A DNA stretch of 64,000 nt from Curtobacterium luteum (GCF_014646995.1 NZ_BMOI01000005.1:163257-227256); one strand, 5' to 3'. Positions 26,788-35,727 are shown, numbered from the stretch's first letter. Numbers and translations are program-made. The notes: generated from the sequence alone by a model not told the origin.

Positions 26788-27314
26788 GCCGCCATCGCCC
26801 CGACGAACCCGAGCACGACCAGCGCGAGGACGGACCAGCCGTGCGCCCGGTGCACGATCGGCGCAGCGGTGACGCTCGCCGGGGGCGGGCCGTCCTGCTC
26901 GGCGACCGCGGGGACCATCGCGCGCACCTCGTCGGCCGCAGCCTCGACGCTGAGCCGGACCGTGCCTCCAGGCCGGAGGGAACCGAGCCGGGCCGTCGGC
27001 CGCGTCGCGATCCAGGTGCGGCGCACGCCCTCGCTCGAGACGACCTCGAGCCCGTACTTGGTCCGGACGTCGGTGACGCGCCGCCAGGCGTAGGTGCTCT
27101 CGCGACGGACGTCGACGATGCGGAGCGCCTCATGGGTGAGCACGATGCGCGGGCGCCAGAGCACGGCCCAAGCGAAGAACATGATGAAGAGGCTCGGGAG
27201 GGGCGCCAGCCAGGGGGAGCCGTCGCCGACGACCGCGAGGGGGACGAGCGCGACGGACACGGCCCACAGCGCGACGGCGAGGACGCGCATCCCGGGCGCG
27301 ACGATGATGGTCAC
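26775..27314 (-). CDS. PH-domain-like membrane protein, 179 aa, paralogue of 24026
   Basis: It shares the plan of the protein at 24026-24655: N-terminal hydrophobic segments (VLAVALWAVSVALVPLAVVG, PSLFIMFFAWAVLW), then WRPRIVLTHEALRIVDV matching the PH-like strand pattern, and a C-terminal membrane segment. The GTG at 27314 was chosen because it lies exactly six bases after TACGCT (27321-27326), as in many genes here; a GTG two codons upstream is possible. A GCCTGGAGGC copy lies inside the frame (26964-26973), encoding P-G-G-T. Function unknown. Confidence 0.7.
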   Translation of the reverse strand: MTIIVAPGMRVLAVALWAVSVALVPLAVVGDGSPWLAPLPSLFIMFFAWAVLWRPRIVLTHEALRIVDVRRESTYAWRRVTDVRTKYGLEVVSSEGVRRTWIATRPTARLGSLRPGGTVRLSVEAAADEVRAMVPAVAEQDGPPPASVTAAPIVHRAHGWSVLALVVLGFVGAMAAAQL

Positions 27315-27517
27315 GCACACAGCGTAGGAGAGTGTTCCGAGAGCGCCTCCCCGGAGACATCCGGGGAGCGGGTGTGACACACCGGCGCGTATCTCCGGAT
27401 GACCCGATTCTCCGGGGAGGCAAGTCCAACGTGGACCTCTCGTTGCGCCAATCGTCCCCGCACCCCCGTTCGGGTGTCAATACCCCAAGCTGGGAGATTC
27501 CGGAGACCGACACGCCG
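27315..27517. other. Intergenic region with hairpins, no gene seen
   Basis: The 203 bases between the PH-like gene and peroxiredoxin contain a perfect 9-bp hairpin with a GACA loop (27347-27368) and CTCCGGGGAG again about 27413-27422. CACCC-N6-GGGTG lies further right. The segment is less GC-rich than the genes around it. No reading frame with a ribosome site and no known RNA family were recognised. Confidence 0.4.
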
Positions 27518-27997
27518 TCAGCCGACGAGTTGCTCGATCTGCTCGCGGATGACCTGCGCCTTCGGGAAGCGCAGGCCGACCATGCCGACGTGCCGCCAGC
27601 GCACGATCCCGTCGGGTCCGATGACGAACACCGAGCGCCGGAGGCCGATGCCCGGTGCACGGACCCCGTAGGATCGGACGACCGCGCCGGACGGGTCACT
27701 CAGGAGCGGGAAGGTCAGCGACGAGCCCCGCGCGAAGGACTCGTGGGAGTCGAGCGCCTGGGGGCTGATCCCCCACACGACGGCGCCGAGTTCGTCGAAG
27801 TCGTCGAGCTCCTCCTGGTAGCTGCACAGCTGTGCGCTGCACACGGGGGTCGCGTCGCCCGGGTAGAAGGCGAGCACGACGGTGCGGCCGATCTGCGCGG
27901 ACAGGTCGTAGACGCCGTCGGTCCGACTGCCGTCGCGCACGACGGTGCCGGCCAGGCTGAAGACCGGCGCTGGTTCGCCGACCTCGGGGATGCTCAT
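27518..27997 (-). CDS. Peroxiredoxin, AhpC/TSA (BCP/AhpE-like), 159 aa
   Basis: A thiol peroxidase that reduces hydrogen peroxide and organic peroxides. The peroxidatic cysteine is C53 in YPGDATPVCS, and C58 five residues later may be the resolving cysteine, as in bacterioferritin-comigratory proteins. SDPSGAVVRSYGV and RSVFVIGPDGIVRW are also typical. The ATG follows TACCGT (28004-28009) by six bases, indicating a leaderless mRNA. It has no partner reductase nearby. Confidence 0.92.
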   Translation of the reverse strand: MSIPEVGEPAPVFSLAGTVVRDGSRTDGVYDLSAQIGRTVVLAFYPGDATPVCSAQLCSYQEELDDFDELGAVVWGISPQALDSHESFARGSSLTFPLLSDPSGAVVRSYGVRAPGIGLRRSVFVIGPDGIVRWRHVGMVGLRFPKAQVIREQIEQLVG

Positions 27998-28162
27998 GTG
28001 CTCACGGTACGGCCGTGGATCGGCGACCTGGCCGCGGATCGCTGTGGATCCGCTGTGTGCGCCCAGAAGTGGGGTGCACGTGGTCGGTGAGGACGCTGAC
28101 GCTCGAACGGGGGAGTCCGCGCCCGGGAACGGTTCCGAGGACGAGCGTCGACGGTCCGGTCG

Positions 28163-28912
28163 TCAGCGGAAGAGCTGCGGGAACGCCGCTGCCACCCACG
28201 GGTAGCCGACGAACACCACTGCGTCGAGCAGGCAGTGTGTGATGACGAGGGGGAGGAGCCGACCCCACTTCGTGTAGATCCACCCGAACACGATGCCCAT
28301 GACGGCGTTCCCGACGAACGCGCCGAAGCCCTGGTAGAGGTGGTAGCTGCCGCGCAGCACCGCGGTGGACAGGATGACCTGCCACCGCCCCCAGCCGAGC
28401 CCGCCGAGCCGTTCGTAGAGGTACCCGATGACGATGACCTCCTCCTGCAGGCCCGACCGCACCGCCGAGAGCAGCAGGACCGGGATCGTCCACCAGTACG
28501 AGTCGAGTGCCGCCGGGTCGACGTTCACCGTGAAGCCGAGTGCGCGTCCGGTGAAGTAGAGCGCGAGCCCGGGGATGCCGATGCACAGCGCGATGAGGGC
28601 CGCGCCGCCGAGGTCCGGCCGCACCCGGAACCGGTCGATGCCGAGCCGGCCCAGGTGCGGGCGGGTCGTGCTCCACAGGAGGTAGCAGACGAGCGCCACC
28701 GGGGCGAGGTCGACCGCGATGCCGACGAGCTGTCGGGCGAGGTCGACGTACTGGACGGTCGTTGTCGACTGGTTGAGGGCCGTGGACTGCTGTCCGAGGG
28801 GTGTGGTCTGCGACAGGTCGTCGATGATCTGCAGGATCGAGTACAGCGCGCTGCCGCCGAGCGACAGCAGCAGGACGATCGTGATCTCGGTCCACGTTCG
28901 CCGTCGGCTCAT
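28163..28912 (-). CDS. CPBP family intramembrane protein, 249 aa
   Basis: A multi-pass membrane protein of the CPBP (CAAX protease/bacteriocin-processing) family. Family motifs can be located: QEEVIVIGYLYERL, SYHLYQGFGAF and THCLLDAVVF, supplying the glutamates and histidines of the presumed metal site. The first motif normally reads E-E-x-x-x-R, but here the arginine position is isoleucine, a variant also seen in actinobacterial relatives. Whether it is a protease is uncertain. The ATG is preceded by AGGAG. It is divergent from typA. Confidence 0.82.
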   Translation of the reverse strand: MSRRRTWTEITIVLLLSLGGSALYSILQIIDDLSQTTPLGQQSTALNQSTTTVQYVDLARQLVGIAVDLAPVALVCYLLWSTTRPHLGRLGIDRFRVRPDLGGAALIALCIGIPGLALYFTGRALGFTVNVDPAALDSYWWTIPVLLLSAVRSGLQEEVIVIGYLYERLGGLGWGRWQVILSTAVLRGSYHLYQGFGAFVGNAVMGIVFGWIYTKWGRLLPLVITHCLLDAVVFVGYPWVAAAFPQLFR

Positions 28913-29050
28913 GGTCTGTACTCCTGCTGGTTGCGAACTACCGGTAGACTGGCGTGTCGGGCGTTCTGCCCACCTCCGGGCAGTGCCACCACGGCGCACG
29001 CGCCGCCGTCGGCCGCCCGATCTTCTTCCGAACACCAAAGGATGTTCTGT

Positions 29051-30973
29051 ATGGCGCTCGCCACCCGGTCCGACCTGCGCAACGTCGCCATCGTGGCACA
29101 CGTCGACCACGGCAAGACCACCCTCGTCGACGCGATGCTCACGCAGACCAACTCGTTCGACGCCCACTTCGAGGGCGAAGACCGGATGATGGACTCGAAC
29201 GACCTCGAGCGCGAGAAGGGCATCACCATCCTCGCGAAGAACACCTCGGTGCTCTACAACGGGAAGCACGCCGAGGAGTTCAACCCGGGCGGCCGCATCA
29301 CGATCAACGTGATCGACACCCCCGGCCACGCCGACTTCGGTGGTGAGGTCGAGCGCGGCCTCTCCATGGTCGACGGCGTCGTGCTGCTCGTCGACGCGTC
29401 CGAGGGCCCGCTGCCCCAGACCCGCTTCGTGCTGCGCAAGGCCCTCGCCGCGAAGCTCCCGGTGATCCTGCTCGTCAACAAGACGGACCGCCCGGACTCC
29501 CGCATCGACGAGGTCGTCTCCGAGTCGCAGGACCTCCTGCTCGGCCTGGCCTCCGACCTGTCGGACGAGGTCGACGACCTCGACCTCGACGCCATCCTCG
29601 ACGTCCCGGTGGTCTACGCCTCCGGTCGCGCCGGTGCCGCGTCGCGCACCAAGCCCGCCGACGGCAGCCTGCCGGACAACGAGGACCTCGAGCCGCTGTT
29701 CGAGGCGATCCTCCAGCACGTGCCGGCCCCGACGTACGACGACGAGCACCCGCTCCAGGCACACGTCACGAACCTCGACGCCTCGCCGTTCCTCGGCCGC
29801 CTCGCGCTGCTGCGCATCTTCCACGGCACGATGAAGAAGGGGCAGACGGTCGCGTGGGTCAAGCACGACGGCTCCGTCCAGAACGCCCGCATCACCGAGC
29901 TGCTCATCACGAAGGCCCTCGACCGCTACCCGGCCGAGTCCGCGGGCCCCGGTGACATCGTCGCCGTCGCCGGCTTCGAGGACATCACCATCGGCGAGAC
30001 GCTGACCGACCCCGAGGACGTCCGCCCGCTGCCGACCATCACGGTCGACGACCCGGCGATCTCGATGACGATCGGCACGAACACCAGCCCGCTCGTCGGC
30101 AAGGTCAAGGGCCACAAGCTCACCGCGCGCATGGTGAAGGACCGCCTCGACCGCGAGCTCGTCGGCAACGTCTCGCTCAAGGTCCAGGACATCGGCCGCC
30201 CGGATGCGTGGGAGGTCCAGGGCCGCGGTGAGCTGGCGCTCGCCATCCTCGTCGAGCAGATGCGTCGTGAGGGCTACGAGCTCACGGTCGGCAAGCCGCA
30301 GGTCGTCACCAAGCGCGACGAGAACGGCAAGCTCCTCGAGCCGTACGAGCACATGACGATCGACACGCCGGAAGAGCACCTCGGTGCCATCACCCAGCTC
30401 ATGGCCGCCCGCAAGGGCCGCATGGAGAACATGGTGAACCACGGCACCGGGTGGATCCGCATGGAGTTCATCGTGCCGTCGCGCGGCCTCATCGGCTTCC
30501 GCACCTCGTTCCTCACCGAGACCCGCGGCACCGGCATCGCGAACGCGATCTCGCACGGCTACGGCGAGTGGGCCGGCCCGATCCAGACCCGTATCAACGG
30601 CTCCATCGTGTCCGACCGTTCCGGTGTCGTCACGCCGTTCGCCATCACGAACCTCCAGGAGCGGATGACGTTCTTCGTCAACCCGACGGAGGAGGTCTAC
30701 GAGGGCATGGTCATCGGCGAGAACTCGCGCGCCGACGACATGGACGTGAACATCACGAAGGAGAAGAAGCTGACGAACATGCGTTCGTCGACGGCCGACA
30801 CCTTCGAGTCCATGACCCCGTCGCGGCAGCTGTCGCTCGAGGAGTGCCTCGAGTTCGCCCGCGAGGACGAGTGCGTCGAGGTCACGCCGGACGCCGTCCG
30901 CATCCGCAAGGTCGAGCTGGACGCGCAGGCCCGCCAGCGCGCGTACGCCCGCCTCAAGCGCCAGGATGCGTAG
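29051..30973 (+). CDS. typA: Ribosome-associated translational GTPase TypA/BipA, 640 aa
   Basis: TypA is an EF-G-like GTPase that binds ribosomes and helps 50S assembly and stress adaptation. G-motifs are clear: AHVDHGKTTL (about 16-25), DTPGHADFGGEV and NKTDRPD; REKGITILAKN and the C-terminal TypA-specific RGLIGFRTSFLTETRGTG identify it over EF-G and LepA. The start at 29051 was chosen over an ATG nine bases upstream because AAAGGA then lies nine bases away. The leader contains a CTGCCC-N6-GGGCAG hairpin. Confidence 0.97.
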   Translation: MALATRSDLRNVAIVAHVDHGKTTLVDAMLTQTNSFDAHFEGEDRMMDSNDLEREKGITILAKNTSVLYNGKHAEEFNPGGRITINVIDTPGHADFGGEVERGLSMVDGVVLLVDASEGPLPQTRFVLRKALAAKLPVILLVNKTDRPDSRIDEVVSESQDLLLGLASDLSDEVDDLDLDAILDVPVVYASGRAGAASRTKPADGSLPDNEDLEPLFEAILQHVPAPTYDDEHPLQAHVTNLDASPFLGRLALLRIFHGTMKKGQTVAWVKHDGSVQNARITELLITKALDRYPAESAGPGDIVAVAGFEDITIGETLTDPEDVRPLPTITVDDPAISMTIGTNTSPLVGKVKGHKLTARMVKDRLDRELVGNVSLKVQDIGRPDAWEVQGRGELALAILVEQMRREGYELTVGKPQVVTKRDENGKLLEPYEHMTIDTPEEHLGAITQLMAARKGRMENMVNHGTGWIRMEFIVPSRGLIGFRTSFLTETRGTGIANAISHGYGEWAGPIQTRINGSIVSDRSGVVTPFAITNLQERMTFFVNPTEEVYEGMVIGENSRADDMDVNITKEKKLTNMRSSTADTFESMTPSRQLSLEECLEFAREDECVEVTPDAVRIRKVELDAQARQRAYARLKRQDA

Positions 30974-31030
30974 GCACGTCGCGTAGGAGCGTCGCGTCAG
31001 CATCAGCCTGGAGGCCCGTCCTCCGTCCGT

Positions 31031-31063
31031 CGGCCCGGTCACCTCGTCGAGGTGGCCGGGCCG
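31031..31063 (+). terminator. Terminator of typA
   Basis: Arms of 14 bases (31031-31044 and 31050-31063), complementary save one G-U pair, enclose a CGTCG loop. A single GCCTGGAGGC (31006-31015) lies between the typA stop and the hairpin. Confidence 0.75.
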
Positions 31064-31097
31064 TCGGCGTCCCACGGCTCGGTTGTACGGTGGACGG

Positions 31098-32291
31098 GTG
31101 ACGTTCGATCTGCTTGCCATCTACCAGGACCTGCACGCACACCCGGAGCTCGGCTTCCAGGAGACCCGGACGGCGGGGGTGATCGCCGAGCGGCTCGCGG
31201 AGCTGTCCGGTGTCGAGGTCACGACGGGCGTCGGCGGCACGGGCGTCGTCGCGGTCCTGACGAACGGCGAGGGACCGACCATCTGGCTCCGCGCCGACAT
31301 GGACGGGCTGCCCGTGCAGGAGCGCACCGGGCTGCCGTACGCGAGCGAGCACACCGGCCAGGACGAGTCGGGCGCCACCGTGGCGACGATGCACGCCTGC
31401 GGCCACGACATCCACGTCACGTGGCTGCTCGGCACGCTCGAACGCCTCGTCGCGACGACCGACGAGTGGCACGGCACGGTCGTCGCGGTGTTCCAGCCGG
31501 CGGAGGAGGTCATCTCCGGAGCCCGCGCGATGATCGACGACGGGCTCGTCGAGCGCTTCCCGCAGCCCGACGTCGTCCTCGGTCAGCACTCCGCACCCGC
31601 ACCGGTCGGCACCGTCGCGGTCGGCTCCGGGCCGGTCATGGCGTCGAGCGACCGGCTGACCGTGACGTTCACCGGCCGCGGGGCGCACGGCTCGGCACCG
31701 CAGGCGTCCCTCGACCCGATCGTCACCGCCGCATCCGCGGTGGTGCGGCTGCAGACGGTCGTCGCGCGCGAGGTCGCACCGAGCGACGCCGGCGTCGTCA
31801 CCGTGGGCTCGTTCCACTCCGGGACCCGCGCCAACATCATCCCGGACCAGGCGGTCATCGAGATCTCGACGCGCGCCCGGAACGAGGAGACCCGCGCCCG
31901 GATCATCAGCTCGATCGAGCGGATCGTCCGCGCCGAGAGCGAGGCGGGCGGCCTCCCGGCGCCGACCATCGAGCGCTCGCCGGGAGCGGACGTGCTCGTG
32001 AACGACCCGGAGCAGGCGGCGAAGGTCCTCGCGGCCGTCGGTGCCGCGGTGCCGAACGCGATCGACCTCGAGTCCGGCCTCGCCATGGCGTCCGAGGACG
32101 TCGGCCAGCTGGCCACCGCTGCGGGCGTGCCGATCGTCTACTGGTTCACCGGCATCACCGACCCGGAGCTGTTCCGCACCGGCCGGGACATCCCGAGCAA
32201 CCACTCGCCGTTCTACGCACCCCAGGCCGAGACGGCGATCCCGGTCGGCGTCGACGCGGCGGTGGCCGCGGCGCGCGCGTACCTGGCCTGA
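31098..32291 (+). CDS. M20 family amidohydrolase, 397 aa
   Basis: A zinc amidohydrolase of the M20D group (IAA-amino-acid hydrolase/hippurate hydrolase-like). Metal-binding motifs include RADMDGLPVQE, HACGHDIHVTWLLG and PAEEVISGARAMIDDG, then a dimerisation domain (GRGAHGSAPQ). It cleaves an acyl group from an amino acid or similar amide; the substrate is unknown. The GTG lies six bases after TACGGT (31086-31091), so it is probably leaderless. It is unlikely to be DapE, because a clear DapE is at 38553. Confidence 0.9.
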   Translation: MTFDLLAIYQDLHAHPELGFQETRTAGVIAERLAELSGVEVTTGVGGTGVVAVLTNGEGPTIWLRADMDGLPVQERTGLPYASEHTGQDESGATVATMHACGHDIHVTWLLGTLERLVATTDEWHGTVVAVFQPAEEVISGARAMIDDGLVERFPQPDVVLGQHSAPAPVGTVAVGSGPVMASSDRLTVTFTGRGAHGSAPQASLDPIVTAASAVVRLQTVVAREVAPSDAGVVTVGSFHSGTRANIIPDQAVIEISTRARNEETRARIISSIERIVRAESEAGGLPAPTIERSPGADVLVNDPEQAAKVLAAVGAAVPNAIDLESGLAMASEDVGQLATAAGVPIVYWFTGITDPELFRTGRDIPSNHSPFYAPQAETAIPVGVDAAVAAARAYLA

Positions 32292-32300
32292 CCGCCGCCG

Positions 32301-32340
32301 GACGGGAGGTTCACAGCGAACACGCGCCGGGCCTCCCGTC
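32301..32340 (+). terminator. Hairpin after the M20 gene
   Basis: Arms GACGGGAGG (32301-32309) and CCTCCCGTC (32332-32340) flank a 22-base loop, starting ten bases after the stop codon. The arms resemble those of the palindrome after gcvP. Confidence 0.55.
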
Positions 32341-32361
32341 GGACCATCTATGGTGCTGCGC

Positions 32362-32904
32362 ATGCGTACCCCGACCCGCACCCTGATCGCCGCCGTCGCC
32401 GCCGGCATCGCCCTCGCCGGGCTGAGCGGCTGCTCGTCCGAGTCCGTCAAGCAGGCCACCGACTTCGGGTCGAGCGTCGCGTCGGGCGTGTCCGAGACCG
32501 TCAAGGGCATCGACGGCAAGGCGATCCAGGATGGCATGGCCTCGGTCGCCGGGGGCATCGACGGCGCGCTGGACACGGCGCTCAAGGGAGCGAAGGTGAC
32601 CTCGGACGGGCAACTCCCGGACGGGTTCCCGACGGCGGACGTCCCGCTCGTCGACGGCACGGTCCTCGGCGGAGGAGCGGGCCCGGACGGCTCCGGCTGG
32701 GTCGCCCAGGTCCGGGTCGGGTCGGTCGACGGGTTCCAGGCCGCGGCCGACGCCCTGACCGGTGCCGGGTACACCGAGTCAGTGCAGCGGGCGGACTCGA
32801 CGAGCGCGTTCGGCCTGTTCCGGAGCGACGGGTACCGCGTCGTCCTGACCGTCGCGAAGACCGACGCCGGGGTCGCCGCGACCTACATCGTGACCCCGCG
32901 CTAG
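32362..32904 (+). CDS. Small secreted lipoprotein, 180 aa
   Basis: A signal peptide (RTPTRTLIAAVAAGIALAG) ends in lipobox L-S-G-C24. The mature part is small, rich in Ser, Gly, Asp and Ala, with a central FPTADVPLVDGTVLGG and a C-terminal beta pattern ending TYIVTPR. No family was recognised beyond 'actinobacterial lipoprotein'. The ATG at 32362 was preferred because TATGGT (32349-32354) would place transcription start at or next to it; an ATG four codons earlier lies inside that box. It precedes the PIG-L gene by 24 bases. Confidence 0.75.
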   Translation: MRTPTRTLIAAVAAGIALAGLSGCSSESVKQATDFGSSVASGVSETVKGIDGKAIQDGMASVAGGIDGALDTALKGAKVTSDGQLPDGFPTADVPLVDGTVLGGGAGPDGSGWVAQVRVGSVDGFQAAADALTGAGYTESVQRADSTSAFGLFRSDGYRVVLTVAKTDAGVAATYIVTPR

Positions 32905-32928
32905 GGCGTTCCCGTACGCTGGTCCCCG

Positions 32929-34119
32929 ATGTCCGAGGCCCCCGTCACCCGCCCAGAGCGCGTCCTGTTCGTGCGCGCCCACCCCGACGACGAGACCCTC
33001 GTGTCGGGCGGGACGATCGCCACCCTGCTCGAGCTCGGCGCCGAGGTCACCGTCCTCACGGCGACCCGCGGCGAGCGGGGCGCGATGCTCACTCCCGAGC
33101 TCGCGCCGCTCGAAGGCGACGGCCCCCGCGTCGCCGCCCACCGCGAGGGCGAGATCGCAGCGGCCCTGGCCGCGCTCGGCTCTCCGGCGCACCTCTGGCT
33201 CGGGGGACCGGGAGCGCGCCCGACCGACCTGCCCGAGCGTCGGTACGCCGACTCGGGGATGCAGTGGGGACCGGACGGTCGTGCGACGGCCGCCGACGAC
33301 GCCCCGGCGGACTCGCTCACGATGGCCGACCTCGGCGAGGTCGTGGACGACGTCCGCGCCGCGATCCGTTCGACGATGGCGGACGCCGTGGTCAGCTACG
33401 CGGACGACGGCGGCTACGGGCACCCGGACCACGTGCGGGTGCACCACGCGGCCCGGTACGCCGCGAAGGCCGAGGAGGTCCCGTTCTCGATGATCGTCGA
33501 CCCGGACTCCGGGCTCGCCGACCTCACCGTCGACGTCGCGCCGGTCCGGGCCAGGGTCCGCGCCGCCCTCGAGCAGTACCGGTCGCAGCTGACGGTCGAC
33601 CCGGTCGACCCCGCCGACCCGACCGCGCTGTCGTGGGTGATGCCGCACGGTGAGCGGCAGGTCGCCCCGGCGGTCGAGGCCTTCCGACACGACGCGGACC
33701 CGGTGCCGCCGACGCCGCAGACCTTCGCGGAGTTCACCCCGCAGGGCAAGGCCACCGCGGTCGTCGTGTCGTTCGTGCTCGGACTCGTCGCGGGAGGCCT
33801 CGGCTCCGTCACGCACCAGCAGACCATCGGCACGTTCCCGATCGGGGCGTTCCTGCCGACGCTCGTCGTGGTCGGGCTGCTCGCCGGACTCCGACTGCTG
33901 TCCCGGTCGCGGGTGCTCGTCGTGGCGGCCTGGCTCGGCATCGCGATCGCCACGACGTTCCTCCTCCAGCTCGTCCTCGCGAACACCGCGGGCTACGTGT
34001 GGATGATCGCGCCGACCGCGGTGGCGTTCGTCGTCCTCGTCTGGCCGGACTTCGGCGACACCCGTCGTCCCACTCGCGGCGACGCCCGGCTGTCCGGACC
34101 TGCCCAGGGCCGTGAGTAG
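32929..34119 (+). CDS. PIG-L/LmbE deacetylase fused to membrane domain, 396 aa
   Basis: The N-terminal 260 residues are a zinc N-acetyl-sugar deacetylase of the PIG-L/LmbE family: ARAHPDDETL-type motif with H18, D20, D21, and second-shell GGYGHPDHVRVHHA. The MshB group deacetylates GlcNAc-inositol for mycothiol; other members act on different sugars or antibiotics. From about residue 275 the chain carries four hydrophobic segments, a membrane domain not typical of MshB. A TACGCT box (32915-32920) lies eight bases before the ATG. The TAG stop doubles as the start of the next gene's TAGACT box. Confidence 0.86.
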   Translation: MSEAPVTRPERVLFVRAHPDDETLVSGGTIATLLELGAEVTVLTATRGERGAMLTPELAPLEGDGPRVAAHREGEIAAALAALGSPAHLWLGGPGARPTDLPERRYADSGMQWGPDGRATAADDAPADSLTMADLGEVVDDVRAAIRSTMADAVVSYADDGGYGHPDHVRVHHAARYAAKAEEVPFSMIVDPDSGLADLTVDVAPVRARVRAALEQYRSQLTVDPVDPADPTALSWVMPHGERQVAPAVEAFRHDADPVPPTPQTFAEFTPQGKATAVVVSFVLGLVAGGLGSVTHQQTIGTFPIGAFLPTLVVVGLLAGLRLLSRSRVLVVAAWLGIAIATTFLLQLVLANTAGYVWMIAPTAVAFVVLVWPDFGDTRRPTRGDARLSGPAQGRE

Positions 34120-34128
34120 ACTCGACCC

Positions 34129-34446
34129 GTGACGTACGTGATCGCTCAGCCCTGTGTGGACGTCAAGGACCGCGCCTGCATCGACGAGTGCCCGGTCGAC
34201 TGCATCTACGAGGGCGACCGCTCGCTGTACATCCACCCCGACGAATGCGTCGACTGCGGAGCGTGCGAGCCGGTCTGCCCGGTGGAGGCGATCTACTACG
34301 AGGACGACCTCCCCGAGGAGTGGGCCGACTACTACAAGGCCAACGTCGAGTTCTTCGAAGAGGTCGGCTCGCCCGGTGGCGCCGCGAAGGTCGGCGTGAT
34401 CCACAAGGACCACCCGGTCGTCCTGGCCGAGCCCCCGCGCGGCTGA
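34129..34446 (+). CDS. fdxA: 7Fe ferredoxin, 105 aa
   Basis: A small electron carrier with [3Fe-4S] and [4Fe-4S] clusters. Eight cysteines are placed as in actinobacterial FdxA: C9, C17, C21, C25 and C40, C43, C46, C50 (DECVDCGACEPVCP). The C-terminal helix DLPEEWADYYKANVEFF is also typical. The GTG lies six bases after TAGACT (34117-34122), whose TAG is the stop codon of the upstream PIG-L gene. It is followed 14 bases later by dapC; this pair is conserved in actinobacteria. Confidence 0.96.
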   Translation: MTYVIAQPCVDVKDRACIDECPVDCIYEGDRSLYIHPDECVDCGACEPVCPVEAIYYEDDLPEEWADYYKANVEFFEEVGSPGGAAKVGVIHKDHPVVLAEPPRG

Positions 34447-34460
34447 CCCCGGTCCCGCAC

Positions 34461-35588
34461 GTGGCGCTCGACCTCCCCGACTTCCCCTGGGACCAGCTCG
34501 TCCCGTACAAGCAGCGCGCGGCCGCGCACGAGGGCGGCATCGTCGACCTCAGCGTCGGCTCGCCCGTCGACCCGACGCCCGAACTCGTCCGTCGCGCGCT
34601 CGCCGAGGCCACCGACGCGCACGCCTACCCGCAGGTCGCCGGGACGCCCGCCCTGCGCGAAGCCATCGCCGCCTGGTACGGCCGCCGGCAGGGCGTGACG
34701 CTGACCGCGGACCAGGTGCTGCCGACCATCGGGTCGAAGGAGTTCATCGCGGGCCTCGCGCTCTGGCTCGGCATCGGCCGCGGCGACACCGTCGTGTTCC
34801 CCGAGGCCGCGTACCCGACGTACGAGCTCGGTGCCGCGCTCGTCGGTGCCACTGCGTTCGCCTCCGACGACCCTGCCGCGTGGCCCGCCACGACGAAGCT
34901 CGTCTGGCTGAACTCCCCGGGGAACCCCGACGGCCGCGTGCTCTCGGTCGAGCAGCTCCGGGCCGCGGTCGAGCGTGCACGGGAGCTCGGTGCGGTCATC
35001 GTCGGCGACGAGTGCTACGCCGAGCTCGGGTGGGAGCCGCCGTACGACGCCGCTCCGACGCCGACCATCCTCGACCCCCGGGTCGTGGGCGACTCGCTCG
35101 CGGGTGTCCTCAGCGTCTACTCGCTCTCGAAGCAGTCGAACCTCGCCGGGTACCGGGCGGCGTTCGTGGCCGGCGACGCCGACCTGCTCGCGGACGTCCT
35201 CGCCGTCCGCAAGCACACCGGCATGATGCCGCCGCTGCCCGTGCAGCAGGCGATGATCGTCGCGCTCGAGGACGAGTCCCACGTGCAGCAGCAGAAGGCG
35301 CGCTACCGCACCCGGCGGAACATGCTCCGACGGGCACTCGACGGCGCCGGCTTCCGGATCGACCACAGCGAGGCCGGGCTCTACCTCTGGGTGACGCGGG
35401 GCGAACCCGCGCTCGACACCGTCGCCTGGCTGGCCGACCACGGTATCCTCGTCGCTCCCGGCACCTTCTACGGCGCTGCCGGGGCCGAGCACGTCCGGGT
35501 GGCGCTCACCGCCACCGACGACCGGATCGCCGCGGCCGCGCAGCGGCTCGCGAGCGGCCGACGTGTGGGCCGGGTGGACGCGGACTGA
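34461..35588 (+). CDS. dapC: Succinyldiaminopimelate transaminase, 375 aa
   Basis: A pyridoxal-phosphate aminotransferase making N-succinyl-LL-diaminopimelate from the keto acid in the succinylase branch of lysine biosynthesis. K224 in YSLSKQSNLAGYR is the cofactor lysine; LNSPGNPDGRVLS and VGDECYAELGW hold the other contacts. It is identified as DapC because of the opening LPDFPWDQLVPYK and its place after fdxA, near dapD and dapE. The GTG was chosen because it begins this conserved opening, 14 bases after the fdxA stop. Confidence 0.93.
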   Translation: MALDLPDFPWDQLVPYKQRAAAHEGGIVDLSVGSPVDPTPELVRRALAEATDAHAYPQVAGTPALREAIAAWYGRRQGVTLTADQVLPTIGSKEFIAGLALWLGIGRGDTVVFPEAAYPTYELGAALVGATAFASDDPAAWPATTKLVWLNSPGNPDGRVLSVEQLRAAVERARELGAVIVGDECYAELGWEPPYDAAPTPTILDPRVVGDSLAGVLSVYSLSKQSNLAGYRAAFVAGDADLLADVLAVRKHTGMMPPLPVQQAMIVALEDESHVQQQKARYRTRRNMLRRALDGAGFRIDHSEAGLYLWVTRGEPALDTVAWLADHGILVAPGTFYGAAGAEHVRVALTATDDRIAAAAQRLASGRRVGRVDAD

Positions 35589-35727
35589 ACGGGGTCCGTC
35601 GGGCGGGTGTCGTGCCTCCCGTCCGGCGCGCACCACGTGGTGCGCTGCCAGCGCAATCCGTGGTTCCCACCAATCCCGGAGCACGGGGGTGTGCACGACC
35701 GACAGTGCGCGCGATTAGGCTGTCACC

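Noticed and set aside
28235..29050. Upstream extension of the typA frame by 272 codons
   Set aside because: It overlaps the CPBP gene on the other strand, has shadow-like composition, and TypA family length fits the start at 29051 with its ribosome site.
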